Assembly: GCF_000381545.1 (NCBI RefSeq)
Contig: NZ_KB906677.1
Coordinates: forward strand, 138,638 to 202,637
DNA length: 64,000 nt
Reading direction: 5' to 3'
From: Rhodonellum psychrophilum GCM71 = DSM 17998
GTDB taxonomy: Bacteria; Bacteroidota; Bacteroidia; Cytophagales; Cyclobacteriaceae
The position numbers and the translations under genes are program-made. A model generated the notes under the pieces. That model ran no database searches. It had not been told where the DNA came from and saw nothing but the letters and a program-made list of their open reading frames with translations. This document shows positions 1 through 8,577 of the stretch, in pieces. How positions within the stretch are numbered: position 1 is the stretch's first letter; every line of letters begins with the position of its first letter.

Positions 1-1
1 T

Positions 2-286
2 TTTGAAAAAATTGATTTCAAAGGTAAAAAAATCTCCGAATACCAATATCTGGTTGTAGGACAAGTTTGTGTAGGCCAACACTACCGGGGCAATGGGATC
101 TTTGACAAGGGTTACCAATACTATCGGGATACCTTCAAACAGGATTATGATTTTGCCATTACCGAAGTCAGTACCCGCAACCACCGTTCACTCAAAGCCC
201 ATCAGCGGGTAGGTTTCACTGAAATCCATCGCTACACCGATCCCCTGAGTGAAGAATGGAGCATTGTCCTTTGGGATTGGAAATGA
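2..286 (+). CDS. GNAT-family N-acetyltransferase, 3' part
   Basis: The frame is open from the window edge and ends at a TGA, giving the last 94 residues; the start lies outside the window. The sequence has the acetyl-CoA-binding motif A of GNAT enzymes (VCVGQHYRGNGIFDKGY) and motif B (TRNHRSLKAHQRVGF), so an acyl-CoA-dependent N-acetyltransferase is the likely fold. The substrate cannot be told. It runs convergently with the his genes that follow on the other strand. Confidence 0.7.
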   Translation, partial: FEKIDFKGKKISEYQYLVVGQVCVGQHYRGNGIFDKGYQYYRDTFKQDYDFAITEVSTRNHRSLKAHQRVGFTEIHRYTDPLSEEWSIVLWDWK

Positions 287-330
287 TTTGGTAAATTCTA
301 TCCAGCTAGCGGAAATCCAATCCCTGATTT

Positions 331-939
331 CTATTTCTTTTTGTGCCGCTCAATCAATACTTCCATCACCTCATCCAGTTCAATATTCTTGGCTTCCAGC
401 AGAATCAGGTAGTGAAACATCAAGTCTGCCGCTTCACCGAGAAACAAATCTTTGTTGTCGTCCTTGGCTTCAATTACTATTTCCACCGCTTCCTCCCCCA
501 CTTTCTGGGCGATTTTGTTGATGCCTTTGGCAAAAAGCGAAGCGGTATAGGATTTGTCTGTGGGATTGTTTTTCCTGTCCTTGATGATGGCTCTCAAATC
601 ATCGATGAAAAAGGTCTTGGAACGGTTGGTCTCCTCAAAACAGGTGTCGTCACCTTTGTGACAAACCGGTCCCAGTGGCTCCGCTTTGATCAAAAGAGTA
701 TCCTGATCACAGTCGATTTTGATGGATTTCACCATCAGGAAATTCCCGGAAGTCTCTCCCTTGGTCCAAATCCGCTGTTTGGTCCTGCTGAAAAAAGTCA
801 CTTTTCCGGTTTCTATCGTTTTGTCGATGGCTTCTTGGTTCATGTACCCAAGCATCAAGACCTTTTGGGAGGACTCATCTTGGATGATACAAGGCACGAG
901 GCCGTCTACTTTTTTGAAATCTATCGTTAAATTATTCAT
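331..939 (-). CDS. hisIE: Bifunctional phosphoribosyl-AMP cyclohydrolase / phosphoribosyl-ATP pyrophosphohydrolase
   Basis: Catalyses steps 2 and 3 of histidine synthesis in one 202-residue chain. The N-terminal HisI half (about 1-110) has WTKGETSGN at 58-66 and the zinc/magnesium region DCDQDTLL (77-84), with zinc-ligand cysteines at about 77, 93 and 100 (CHKGDDTCF). The C-terminal HisE half (about 113-202) has [13 protein letters not shown] and [10 protein letters not shown], the acidic metal-binding helices of the pyrophosphohydrolase. It is the last gene of the hisH-A-F-IE run and is separated from hisF by about 270 bp in which I see no gene. The fusion is the usual arrangement in Bacteroidota. 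Confidence 0.95.
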   Translation of the reverse strand: MNNLTIDFKKVDGLVPCIIQDESSQKVLMLGYMNQEAIDKTIETGKVTFFSRTKQRIWTKGETSGNFLMVKSIKIDCDQDTLLIKAEPLGPVCHKGDDTCFEETNRSKTFFIDDLRAIIKDRKNNPTDKSYTASLFAKGINKIAQKVGEEAVEIVIEAKDDNKDLFLGEAADLMFHYLILLEAKNIELDEVMEVLIERHKKK

Positions 940-1211
940 TCGGATTGTAAGAAGAAATGCGTCTATTGATACTATTTGCTTTTGGCATGAATTATAGGAA
1001 TCGTGCCTTCGGCAAATATTGAATTGTGGTTTTGCTCCGCAAGATAGAAATGAATCAGAATACGAAGGTCAATTCCGGTTGTTTTTCAGGGTATTTTTGC
1101 GATGACTATTTTCAATTTGTTGGTTTGGGTTAAGAAATCCAGAAATTAATTTCCATTTTCAAACCTTCACCAAAGTAAAAAGCCATCCCGAAAACCGGGG
1201 AAAGCGCCAAC

Positions 1212-1970
1212 CTATTGGCTTCTGATGGGAAGACCTTCTTTGTCGAGGTATTTTTTCAACTCCGGTATCGGGATTTCCTTGAAATGGAAAATACTGGCAG
1301 CCAAGGCGGCATCTGCTTTTCCAAAGGTAAATACATCCTTGAAGTGGGCCATATTGCCCGCACCTCCGGAAGCGATGACGGGAATGGACAGCATCGCCGA
1401 AATCTCGGCAGTGATTTCATTGGCAAAACCTGACTTGGTTCCGTCATGATCCATGGATGTCAAAAGGATCTCTCCTGCTCCCCGATCACAAACTTCCTGC
1501 GCCCATTTCTGGGTGACCAGAAGGGTTGGCGTTCTTCCTCCATGGGTATGGACAAAGTCGATCCCATCTACATTTCGAGTATCGATGGCAACCACAATAC
1601 ACTGACTGCCGAACTCCCGCGCCATTTCATTGATGATTCCCGGGTTTTTGACAGCGGCTGAGTTGATCGATATTTTGTCCGCGCCGGCATTGAGCAAAAC
1701 CTTGACATCCTCCACGGTGGAAATTCCTCCGCCAACTGTAAACGGAATATTGATGGCCTTGGCCACTTTCGTCACCAGCTCCACCAATGTTTTCCGCTTG
1801 TCCACTGTAGCGGTGATGTCCAGGAAAACCAACTCATCTGCTCCTTCGTCGGAGTAGATTTTGGCCAACTCGACCGGGTCCCCCGCATCCCTCAATTGGA
1901 TGAAATTGACTCCTTTTACGGTTCTGCCTTCCTTGATGTCCAAGCAGGGGATGATTCTTTTTGTCAACAT
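1212..1970 (-). CDS. hisF: Imidazole glycerol phosphate synthase, cyclase subunit
   Basis: HisF condenses PRFAR with ammonia delivered by HisH to give imidazole glycerol phosphate and AICAR. The 252-residue (beta/alpha)8 barrel has the two catalytic aspartates where the family has them: D11 in [10 protein letters not shown] and D130 in VVAIDTRN. The phosphate-binding loops VGGGIST and ASGGAG are present. I chose the ATG at 1970 ([11 protein letters not shown]) over an in-frame upstream start because it matches the usual N-terminus. It lies between hisA and hisIE in one direction. Confidence 0.95.
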   Translation of the reverse strand: MLTKRIIPCLDIKEGRTVKGVNFIQLRDAGDPVELAKIYSDEGADELVFLDITATVDKRKTLVELVTKVAKAINIPFTVGGGISTVEDVKVLLNAGADKISINSAAVKNPGIINEMAREFGSQCIVVAIDTRNVDGIDFVHTHGGRTPTLLVTQKWAQEVCDRGAGEILLTSMDHDGTKSGFANEITAEISAMLSIPVIASGGAGNMAHFKDVFTFGKADAALAASIFHFKEIPIPELKKYLDKEGLPIRSQ

Positions 1971-2055
1971 ATTTTTGTAAATGCAAAATCTGAACAAAGG
2001 GCACAAAGTCTTAAGTACAAGGCCCTAATAGGGAACTGGACTTATTCTGTGCTTT

Positions 2056-2781
2056 TTAATTGTTTTTCTGAAAGGATGCCAATTCTTCCAAACTTATGCG
2101 GCCTTCATAGTAGGCTTTTCCCACAATGGTTCCGAAAACGCCCATTTTTTCCAATTCCTCCAAATCCGAAACACTGGCAACTCCTCCACTGGCGATGAGT
2201 TTGATCCCGGGAATTTCCTGAAGAATGTCTCTGTAGAGTTCCATAGAGGGCCCTTGAAGCAAGCCATCCTTGGCAACATCTGTGCAGATCACATATTGAA
2301 TCCCCTTGGCATGGTAGGCTTTGATGAAATCGATCAGATCCTCCTGTGTCGTCTCTTCCCAACCGGAAATGGCTATTTTTCGGTCCTTGGCATCTGCCCC
2401 GAGAATGATTTTATCGCCGCCATGAACGCTGATCCATGAATTGAACAATTCGGGATTCTTCACCGCGACACTTCCACCCGTGACTTGTTTGGCACCAAGC
2501 TGAAAAGCCAATGCGATATCCACATCGGACTGCACGCCACCGCCAAAATCAATCTGAAGGCTGGTATTCTCCGCAATTGTTTTGAGAACTTCCCGGTTGA
2601 TGATTTTTTTGGCTTTGGCCCCATCGAGGTCCACGAGGTGTAGTCTTTTGATCCCGACATCCTCAAACCTTCTGGCCATAAGCAGAGGACTATCCGAATA
2701 TTCCTTTTTCTGTAAATAATCTCCTTGCGTAAGGCGGACACATTTGCCGTCGATGATGTCTATTGCGGGTATGATTTCCAT
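2056..2781 (-). CDS. hisA: ProFAR isomerase (phosphoribosylformimino-AICAR-phosphate isomerase)
   Basis: HisA carries out the Amadori rearrangement of ProFAR to PRFAR just before the HisH/HisF step. The 241-residue barrel starts MEIIPAIDIIDGKCVRL with catalytic D8; the second acid, D130, is in ILGADAKD. The phosphate-binding segments DFGGGVQS and ASGGVAS occur at the expected half-barrel spacing. About 95 bp separates it from hisH and 85 bp from hisF. The pathway order hisH-A-F-IE is conserved. Confidence 0.95.
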   Translation of the reverse strand: MEIIPAIDIIDGKCVRLTQGDYLQKKEYSDSPLLMARRFEDVGIKRLHLVDLDGAKAKKIINREVLKTIAENTSLQIDFGGGVQSDVDIALAFQLGAKQVTGGSVAVKNPELFNSWISVHGGDKIILGADAKDRKIAISGWEETTQEDLIDFIKAYHAKGIQYVICTDVAKDGLLQGPSMELYRDILQEIPGIKLIASGGVASVSDLEELEKMGVFGTIVGKAYYEGRISLEELASFQKNN

Positions 2782-2877
2782 TGAGTAGAAAGTATGTTAT
2801 TTCGAAAGACAGACAAGTCAAAACGCCGAGGATTCCCCTAGCCTTTAATTGGGTCCTACTGATTTTCGAATGCTCTG

Positions 2878-3471
2878 TTATAGTTTTAGAAAGTTGCTCA
2901 GAATCTTTTCTCCCACCAAGCCACTTTTCTCGGGGTGTGCCTGCATGGCATAGAAATTATCCCGATGAAGCAATGCCGAGAAATCTTTGATATAGTGGGT
3001 TTGGGCAATGGTAAATTCGCTCAGTTCTGCATAAAAACTATGGACATAATACACAAAGGATTCGTCATCCAAGCCCTTCAATAAGGGTGACTTCAAGTCA
3101 AAAAGATTGTTCCAGCCGACGTGAGGCACTTTGGATTCTGCATAGCTTTCGGGAAGGAATTTTTTGACCTTCACCGGAAATACTCCCAGACATGGGGTTT
3201 TGTTTTCCTCCGAATGCGAACATAGCAATTGAAGTCCCAGACAAACCCCGAAAAAAGGTTGTTTCAAATTAGGGATAAGTTTGTCAAGGTTCCTTTCCTT
3301 GAGATAATTCATCGCGGTGCTGGCTTCTCCCTGACCGGGGAAAATGACCTTGTCTGCCTTGGTGATCTCATCCACCTCATCGGTAAGTACAGCTTCTGCC
3401 CCCAAACGTTCCAAAGCATATAGGACGGATTGCACATTCCCTGAATTGTATTTTATGACTGCTACTTTCAT
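2878..3471 (-). CDS. hisH: Imidazole glycerol phosphate synthase, glutamine amidotransferase subunit
   Basis: HisH hydrolyses glutamine and channels ammonia to HisF. This 197-residue class I amidotransferase has the nucleophile C77 in GVCLGLQLL and the His/Glu pair H179/E181 in MQAHPEKSG, completing the triad; the oxyanion strand FPGQGEA is at about 44-50. It is the first his gene in the window. hisG, hisD, hisC and hisB are not upstream of it; phhA is there instead, so the pathway's first half must lie elsewhere. Confidence 0.95.
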   Translation of the reverse strand: MKVAVIKYNSGNVQSVLYALERLGAEAVLTDEVDEITKADKVIFPGQGEASTAMNYLKERNLDKLIPNLKQPFFGVCLGLQLLCSHSEENKTPCLGVFPVKVKKFLPESYAESKVPHVGWNNLFDLKSPLLKGLDDESFVYYVHSFYAELSEFTIAQTHYIKDFSALLHRDNFYAMQAHPEKSGLVGEKILSNFLKL

Positions 3472-3542
3472 TTAATCGGGCAAGTATTGATAAATATCAA
3501 AGGAGAAAATCTCCTGTCTGTTAAAGTTTAAGTTGTATTGGT

Positions 3543-3584
3543 AAAATAAATAGTTTGGAATTTTCAATCCAAACGATTTATTTT
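3543..3584 (-). terminator. Long hairpin between phhA and hisH, probable terminator
   Basis: A 17-nt arm starting AAAATAAAT and ending GTTTGGA pairs with its complement across an 8-nt loop, with a single internal mismatch. On the minus strand it follows the phhA stop by 24 bp and ends in four T residues. It is symmetrical, so it could act on either strand. Whether transcription from phhA reaches hisH depends on how well it works. Confidence 0.55.
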
Positions 3585-3608
3585 TGAAAAACCCATAGGT
3601 TGCTTGAC

Positions 3609-4406
3609 TCAATTGATTTTCTGTTCCTTGTTTGTCAACTCTTCCAGCATTTCCTCCAACACGGATTCTATTTCGGGCAATGAGGCAAACAATTGCTCAT
3701 AGCTTTCTATGATGAAATATTTGTCTTGGAATTTATTTTTCCAATAAGGTGTGTTCAATATTTTTCGGACATCGTACTGATAATGGGCGGGCTCCTCCGA
3801 AAGACTGAATTTGGTTTCTCCAGCGGAACTCAAAATTCCGGCACCGTAGATTTTCAATTCCCCCTCTTCTCTGATCAAGCCAAACTCAATGGTAAACCAG
3901 TAAATCCTGGAGATCAATTCGATTGCCATTTTATTGTCAATGTGCTTCAATGCTATTCCACTCAATTGCTGGAGAAAATCAACATAATGCTGATTGGTAA
4001 GCATGGGCATGTGGGCAAAAGCATCATGAAACATGTCCGGCTCTTCCAGATAATCCAACTGTTCCATTTTCCTCAACCAAGTGGAAGAAGGGAAACGCTT
4101 GTTGAACATCAAGCCAAAAAACAGGTCATCATCGATCAATCCAGGAACAACCTGTATGGCCCAACCCGTAGTATTGGCCAATTTTTGGTTCACCTCCTCA
4201 AAATCAGCGATACGATCCGAAGAAAAATTGATTTCCTTGATTCCTTCCAAATAGGCTTTTGTTGCTGCGTCGGGAAGATTGACAATCTGTCTTTCAAACA
4301 AAATTTTCCAGACTTTAAAATCCTCTTCCGTGTAGGCCTCGTATTCCTGTTTCATTTCTTTTAGTCTTGGGTCACTGAAGACCCAGTCATTTGGTTTTGC
4401 TATCAT
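3609..4406 (-). CDS. phhA: Phenylalanine 4-monooxygenase
   Basis: A pterin- and Fe(II)-dependent aromatic amino acid hydroxylase converting phenylalanine to tyrosine. The 265-residue chain has the size of the bacterial single-domain enzymes. The iron facial triad is visible: H127 and H132 in EEPDMFHDAFAHMP, and E174 in the WFTIEFGLI segment. The usual Gly before the second His is Ala here. It follows a leader peptide and attenuator rich in Tyr and His codons (separate entries), which suggests it makes tyrosine rather than degrading phenylalanine. It stands alone between the trp operon and hisH. Confidence 0.93.
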   Translation of the reverse strand: MIAKPNDWVFSDPRLKEMKQEYEAYTEEDFKVWKILFERQIVNLPDAATKAYLEGIKEINFSSDRIADFEEVNQKLANTTGWAIQVVPGLIDDDLFFGLMFNKRFPSSTWLRKMEQLDYLEEPDMFHDAFAHMPMLTNQHYVDFLQQLSGIALKHIDNKMAIELISRIYWFTIEFGLIREEGELKIYGAGILSSAGETKFSLSEEPAHYQYDVRKILNTPYWKNKFQDKYFIIESYEQLFASLPEIESVLEEMLEELTNKEQKIN

Positions 4407-4527
4407 TACTATTTGGGTTTAATTCTTTCAATAGTCAAACGAGGTGAAGGAGGTCGGGTTCGTCATTCCCCAGAATCCATCGGAACACCCAAGCAAATCT
4501 CAGGAATTCATTTTCACACTCTAAAAC

Positions 4528-4563
4528 AAAAAAGCCTAATCCAAAAATGGGTTAGGCTTTTTT
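4528..4563 (-). terminator. Attenuator terminator in the phhA leader
   Basis: On the minus strand AAAAAAGCCTAA pairs perfectly with TTAGGCTTTTTT, with an additional CC/GG pair toward the loop, ending in a U-run: a strong intrinsic terminator located between the leader peptide and phhA, about 120 bp before the phhA start. The segment GGGATAGG (plus strand 4588-4595 as CCTATCCC), directly after the leader stop codon, is complementary at 7 of 8 positions to CCTAACCC in the 5' arm, so it could form a competing antiterminator. Confidence 0.75.
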
Positions 4564-4595
4564 GTAAGCATATACATACAACAGCGACCTATCCC

Positions 4596-4649
4596 TTAGG
4601 AAATTAAATGATAATGGAAATAGGAAATGCTGCTTTTGCTTTGATTCAT
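4596..4649 (-). CDS. Leader peptide of the phhA attenuator (17 residues, Tyr/Phe/His-rich)
   Basis: The short frame reads MNQSKSSISYFHYHLIS and stops 32 nt before the terminator hairpin. Codons 10-14 are Tyr-Phe-His-Tyr-His, the kind of regulatory codon cluster found in ribosome-mediated attenuators. The stop codon abuts the candidate antiterminator arm (4588-4595). A ribosome finishing the peptide would cover that arm and let the terminator form; one stalled at the Tyr/Phe/His codons would leave it free. Phe and Tyr are substrate and product of PhhA; the His codons are of interest because hisH-A-F-IE follow. Peptide, hairpins and spacing are seen directly; the regulation is inferred. Confidence 0.65.
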   Translation of the reverse strand: MNQSKSSISYFHYHLIS

Positions 4650-4653
4650 GTTG

Positions 4654-4684
4654 CTAAGATACTATTTACTTGGCGACTTGCCAA
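4654..4684 (-). promoter_or_regulatory. Candidate promoter of the phhA leader
   Basis: On the minus strand, TTG (4684-4682), 20 nt, then TATCTTAG (4661-4654), one mismatch from the Bacteroidota -7 consensus TAnnTTTG. The box ends only 4 nt before the leader ATG, so the transcript would be nearly leaderless. Confidence 0.4.
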
Positions 4685-4769
4685 TTTATTTTTCTTGCGG
4701 AAATCCAGTGTTTCACATTGGAATTGGATATGAATTGCTAGAAAATCATCCAGCAGGTCAATTCGGTTT

Positions 4770-5789
4770 TTACAACAGGGAAAATGTTTTCCTTAAGGCA
4801 AAAGTTTTGCGGATCTGATCTGCCAATAGTGCACTTTGAGCAAAATCCAAGGTTTGTTGACCGTCAGAATATGCCAATTCAGGTACTTGGTGCGTTTCAT
4901 AAATGATGCCGTCAGCACCGGCCATCACCCCAGCAAGTGCCATTTGAGGGACATAAGCCCGTATGCCCATCCCATGTGAAGGATCCACAATCACTGGCAA
5001 ATGTGATTTGGCTTTCAATATTGGTACTGCATTCAAATCCAAGGTATTCCTGCTGGCCCTTTCATACGTTCTGATTCCTCGTTCGCAAAGGATCAGTTTT
5101 TCATTGCCCCCTGAAAACACATATTCGGCAGATTGCAGCAATTCCTCTATGGTGCCAGAAATCCCTCTTTTGATCATAACGGCTTTGTCCACTTTACCCA
5201 ATTCATCCAATAGATTGAAGTTTTGGGTGTTTCGCGCACCTACTTGGTAGATGTCTACATAAGGGTACATTTCCTCGATCTGGGAAACCTGCATCACTTC
5301 GGTTACGATTTTGATACCCGCTTCTCTTGCGAGGTTGTACCACAATATCAAGCCTTCCAAACCAAGTCCCCTAAAGGCGTAAGGACTGCTTCTGGGTTTG
5401 AAAACCCCTCCACGCATCATGGTAATCCCATTGTCCTTCAAGTGTTGGATCACGCTTTTGATCTGTTCTTCTGATTCAATCGAGCAGGGCCCTGCAATAA
5501 TGGCCATGTCTCCATCTTTGATCAAAATCCCATCTCCCAAATCAATGGAAGTAGGCTTTGCTTTCCATTTTTTGGAAACCATTTTGTACTCGTCGGAAAC
5601 AATATGGATATCCTGAATCCCTTCCTTGTGACCAATGCGCCTGATGTCAATTTCCTTGGATCCGATGCCTACCAAATATTCACCCAATTGGGTTTTAACT
5701 TCGGTAATTTTATAACCCATCTGATTGATTTCCAATATGATGGATTCTTTTTGTGGCTCGGTAATGTCTAACTTAAGTTGAATGATCAT
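4770..5789 (-). CDS. aroF: 3-deoxy-7-phosphoheptulonate (DAHP) synthase, type I beta
   Basis: First step of the shikimate pathway: erythrose 4-phosphate plus phosphoenolpyruvate gives DAHP. The 339-residue protein has a ~70-residue N-terminal ferredoxin-like regulatory domain of the kind seen in type I beta enzymes. The catalytic barrel follows, with IAGPCSIES (metal-binding Cys, about residue 100), KPRSSPYAF, GARNTQNFNLL and VDPSHGMG. It follows trpA by 4 bp, so it is the last gene of the trp operon and its supply of chorismate precursor is tied to tryptophan demand through the trp attenuator. Confidence 0.9.
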   Translation of the reverse strand: MIIQLKLDITEPQKESIILEINQMGYKITEVKTQLGEYLVGIGSKEIDIRRIGHKEGIQDIHIVSDEYKMVSKKWKAKPTSIDLGDGILIKDGDMAIIAGPCSIESEEQIKSVIQHLKDNGITMMRGGVFKPRSSPYAFRGLGLEGLILWYNLAREAGIKIVTEVMQVSQIEEMYPYVDIYQVGARNTQNFNLLDELGKVDKAVMIKRGISGTIEELLQSAEYVFSGGNEKLILCERGIRTYERASRNTLDLNAVPILKAKSHLPVIVDPSHGMGIRAYVPQMALAGVMAGADGIIYETHQVPELAYSDGQQTLDFAQSALLADQIRKTFALRKTFSLL

Positions 5790-5793
5790 GTCC

Positions 5794-6567
5794 TTATCGA
5801 ATTACTTCCTGAATGTAGGTCTTGATGTCCTCCTTCAGATTTTTACTGTCCTTGATTTTTTTGATGAATGAACTGCCAATGATGGCTCCATTGCTGTATT
5901 GGGAAACTTTGGAGAAAGACTCGGCATCCGAGATGCCAAAACCGATCAATCTGGGATTTTTCAAATCCATGGCAGCCACCCTTTCAAAGTACGTTACCTG
6001 CTCATCCGAAATCCCTGTTTTGGCGCCTGTGATGCTGTGGGAGGAAACCATGTAGATAAAGCCATTGGAATGTTGATCGATTTCCCGGATTCTTTTTTCG
6101 CTGGTCTGAGGAGAAATCAAAAACGTATTTCTCAACTCATATTTGTCGAAAAGACCCTTGAACTCATCCAGGAATTGCTGCATCGGAAGGTCGGGTAAAA
6201 TCAGTCCATCGACACCAACTTCCTTGCACTTCGCACAAAAATTCTCCATTCCATATTGAATGATAGGGTTCAAATACCCCATAAAAACGACAGGTATGGA
6301 AACCGTCTTTCGCATTTCTTTGAGTTGCTCAAAAAGAACCTTTAGACTCATGCCATTCTCCAGAGCGATCATATTGCTGTCCTGAATCGTGGGACCATCA
6401 GCAATCGGATCTGAATAAGGAATCCCAATCTCAATGATATCCGCTCCCGCTGCTTCGATTGCTTCCATGATAGGCAAGGTGTCCTCTAGCTTGGGAAAGC
6501 CCGCCGTAAAATAAATGGACAGTACCCGTTCTTTTTTTTGTTGAAATAATTGATCTATTCGGTTCAT
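5794..6567 (-). CDS. trpA: Tryptophan synthase alpha chain
   Basis: Cleaves indole-3-glycerol phosphate to indole and glyceraldehyde 3-phosphate and passes indole to TrpB. The 257-residue barrel has the catalytic pair E46 (DIIEIGIPYSDP) and D57 (IADGPT), and the family segment VFMGYLNPI. Gene order and close spacing (about 60 bp after trpB, 4 bp before the DAHP synthase) place it in the trp operon. Confidence 0.95.
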   Translation of the reverse strand: MNRIDQLFQQKKERVLSIYFTAGFPKLEDTLPIMEAIEAAGADIIEIGIPYSDPIADGPTIQDSNMIALENGMSLKVLFEQLKEMRKTVSIPVVFMGYLNPIIQYGMENFCAKCKEVGVDGLILPDLPMQQFLDEFKGLFDKYELRNTFLISPQTSEKRIREIDQHSNGFIYMVSSHSITGAKTGISDEQVTYFERVAAMDLKNPRLIGFGISDAESFSKVSQYSNGAIIGSSFIKKIKDSKNLKEDIKTYIQEVIR

Positions 6568-6627
6568 GAATGCTGGTTGGTTTTTGGTTTGATTGGAATT
6601 TTACTGAACAAACAAGAAATATTGTGA

Positions 6628-7809
6628 TCAATATCCTCCCCACTTGATGTAGGTGTCCAGATCCTTGTCCCCTCTACCGGATAGATTGATCACGATCACA
6701 TCGTCTTTTTTGAATTCAATCATACTCAGCGCGTGCAAGGCGTGGGCCGTCTCTATGGCTGGAATAATCCCTTCCGTTCGACTCAAGGCTATTCCTGCAT
6801 TCATGGCATCTTCATCTTCCACGGCCACGAATTCGGCCCTTCCGATGTCGAACAAATGTGCATGCACGGGACCGATGCCCGGATAATCCAGTCCCGCAGA
6901 AATGGAGTGCGGTTCGATTACCTGACCATCCGCAGTCTGCATCAGCAAGGTTTTGCTGCCGTGCAAAATCCCTGAAGTGCCCAAAACAGTTGTTGCTGCT
7001 GATTTTCCGGAACTGATGCCCAATCCTGCTGCTTCTACCGCCACCAATCTCACTTGGGGAACATTGTAATAATGGTAAAATGCCCCAGCCGCATTGCTAC
7101 CGCCACCGACACAAGCCACGACGATATCAGGATTTTCATTGCCTTCTTTTTCCAGCAACTGCCATTTCATTTCTTCACTGATCACGGATTGGAACCTTGC
7201 CACCATTTCCGGATAAGGATGCGGTCCTACGACCGATCCTATGATATAATGCGTGTCAACAGGATTGTTGATCCACTGCCGCATGGCTTCGTTGGTTGCA
7301 TCTTTGAGCGTTTGGCTTCCTGAAGTAGCAGGAACCACTTTTGCTCCGAGAATCCTCATTCTTTCTACATTGGGGCGCTGACGCTGAATGTCGATGGATC
7401 CCATGTAAATGGTACAATCCATTCCCATCAACGCACAGACCGTGGCTGTGGCGACACCATGTTGGCCTGCTCCGGTTTCGGCAATGATCCGCTTTTTGCC
7501 CAGTTTCTTGGCCAAAATGATCTGACCGATCGTGTTGTTGATCTTATGGGCTCCCGTGTGGCAAAGGTCTTCCCTTTTCAGGTAAATTTTGGCGCCGAAT
7601 TTTTCCGAAAGCCTTGTTGCAAAATAGAGCGGGGTTGGCCTTCCGACATAATCTTTTAGCAACAACTTGAATTCCTTTTGAAATTCTTCCGTTGCCACTA
7701 TGCTTTCGTAATTTTCCCTCAATTCTTCAATATTGGGATGAAGCATCTCGGGGATATAAGCTCCTCCAAATTTTCCGTAAAATCCTTTTTCGTCAACTCT
7801 TATCATCAT
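6628..7809 (-). CDS. trpB: Tryptophan synthase beta chain
   Basis: PLP enzyme joining indole and serine to make tryptophan. With the ATG at 7809 the protein has 393 residues, the normal length; in-frame upstream starts would add a 13-residue tail without family resemblance. The PLP lysine is K89 in HTGAHKINN, the phosphate-binding loop is GGGSNAAG, and the N-terminus [13 protein letters not shown] is typical. It lies between trpF and trpA, after a gap of about 150 bp in which I see no gene. Confidence 0.95.
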   Translation of the reverse strand: MMIRVDEKGFYGKFGGAYIPEMLHPNIEELRENYESIVATEEFQKEFKLLLKDYVGRPTPLYFATRLSEKFGAKIYLKREDLCHTGAHKINNTIGQIILAKKLGKKRIIAETGAGQHGVATATVCALMGMDCTIYMGSIDIQRQRPNVERMRILGAKVVPATSGSQTLKDATNEAMRQWINNPVDTHYIIGSVVGPHPYPEMVARFQSVISEEMKWQLLEKEGNENPDIVVACVGGGSNAAGAFYHYYNVPQVRLVAVEAAGLGISSGKSAATTVLGTSGILHGSKTLLMQTADGQVIEPHSISAGLDYPGIGPVHAHLFDIGRAEFVAVEDEDAMNAGIALSRTEGIIPAIETAHALHALSMIEFKKDDVIVINLSGRGDKDLDTYIKWGGY

Positions 7810-7956
7810 TTTATGAGACATGAAACCCATCACTCCTGTCATTTCCAAAAGGAAAGGGTCTCGGCTATTGTTCTTGTTTTTGAGGGATAAAATTGAATTG
7901 CCTAAAATTTTATCCTGCCAATCTTTTTTTTGTATTCCTAAGAAGGAATCTTTCTT

Positions 7957-8577
7957 TTAAATATCCCTTCTGAACCTACTGATCAAATCCAAATTTTTCA
8001 TTCCGGGTTCCATTTCAAACTTAGAATTGATATCCACACCTGCCATTTGGGGAATTTTCGAATCCAATGCCTTGATGGCAGCGATGTTTTCCAAACCGAG
8101 GCCCCCACTCAGAAGAAATGGTTTTTCAAAAGGGTAATCCAATAAGATTTCCCAGTTGAACGTCTTCCCAGATCCTCCATAGGCTTCGGTAAAGGTGTCA
8201 AAGAGGAAATAATCAATGTTTTCCAAATAGGGCTCCATGGATTTCCAGTCGATTTCTTCATTGACCGAAAAGACTTTGAAGATGAGAACATTGGTTTTCT
8301 GCCTCAATTCCTCAACAAATGCTACACTTTCCCCACTATGAAGCTGGACGGCTTTCAAACCGAAAAGCACAATTTTATGCAAGATTTCAGTCAAAGAGGC
8401 ATTTACAAAAACACCCACTTTATCCACTGGTAGGGCTTTGATGGCAGCAGCAGAATGGTCATCCACAAACCTTGGTGACTTTGGGTAGAAGATCAAACCC
8501 ATCCAATCGGGATGGATTCCCTCGACCATTTCCCTTGCGTTGTCCGGGTCACGCATCCCACAGACTTTCAGTTTCAT
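7957..8577 (-). CDS. trpF: Phosphoribosylanthranilate isomerase
   Basis: Converts phosphoribosylanthranilate to the carboxyphenylamino-deoxyribulose phosphate in tryptophan synthesis. The 206-residue barrel begins MKLKVCGMRD with the catalytic cysteine C6; the catalytic aspartate is in YFLFDTFTEAYGGSG, and the phosphate site LSGGLGLENI follows. The start overlaps the trpC stop by 4 bp, which indicates translational coupling. Confidence 0.94.
   Translation of the reverse strand: MKLKVCGMRDPDNAREMVEGIHPDWMGLIFYPKSPRFVDDHSAAAIKALPVDKVGVFVNASLTEILHKIVLFGLKAVQLHSGESVAFVEELRQKTNVLIFKVFSVNEEIDWKSMEPYLENIDYFLFDTFTEAYGGSGKTFNWEILLDYPFEKPFLLSGGLGLENIAAIKALDSKIPQMAGVDINSKFEMEPGMKNLDLISRFRRDI

Noticed and set aside
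343-930. 195-codon plus-strand frame across hisIE
   Set aside because: Antisense shadow of a gene with complete HisI and HisE motifs; no recognisable protein.
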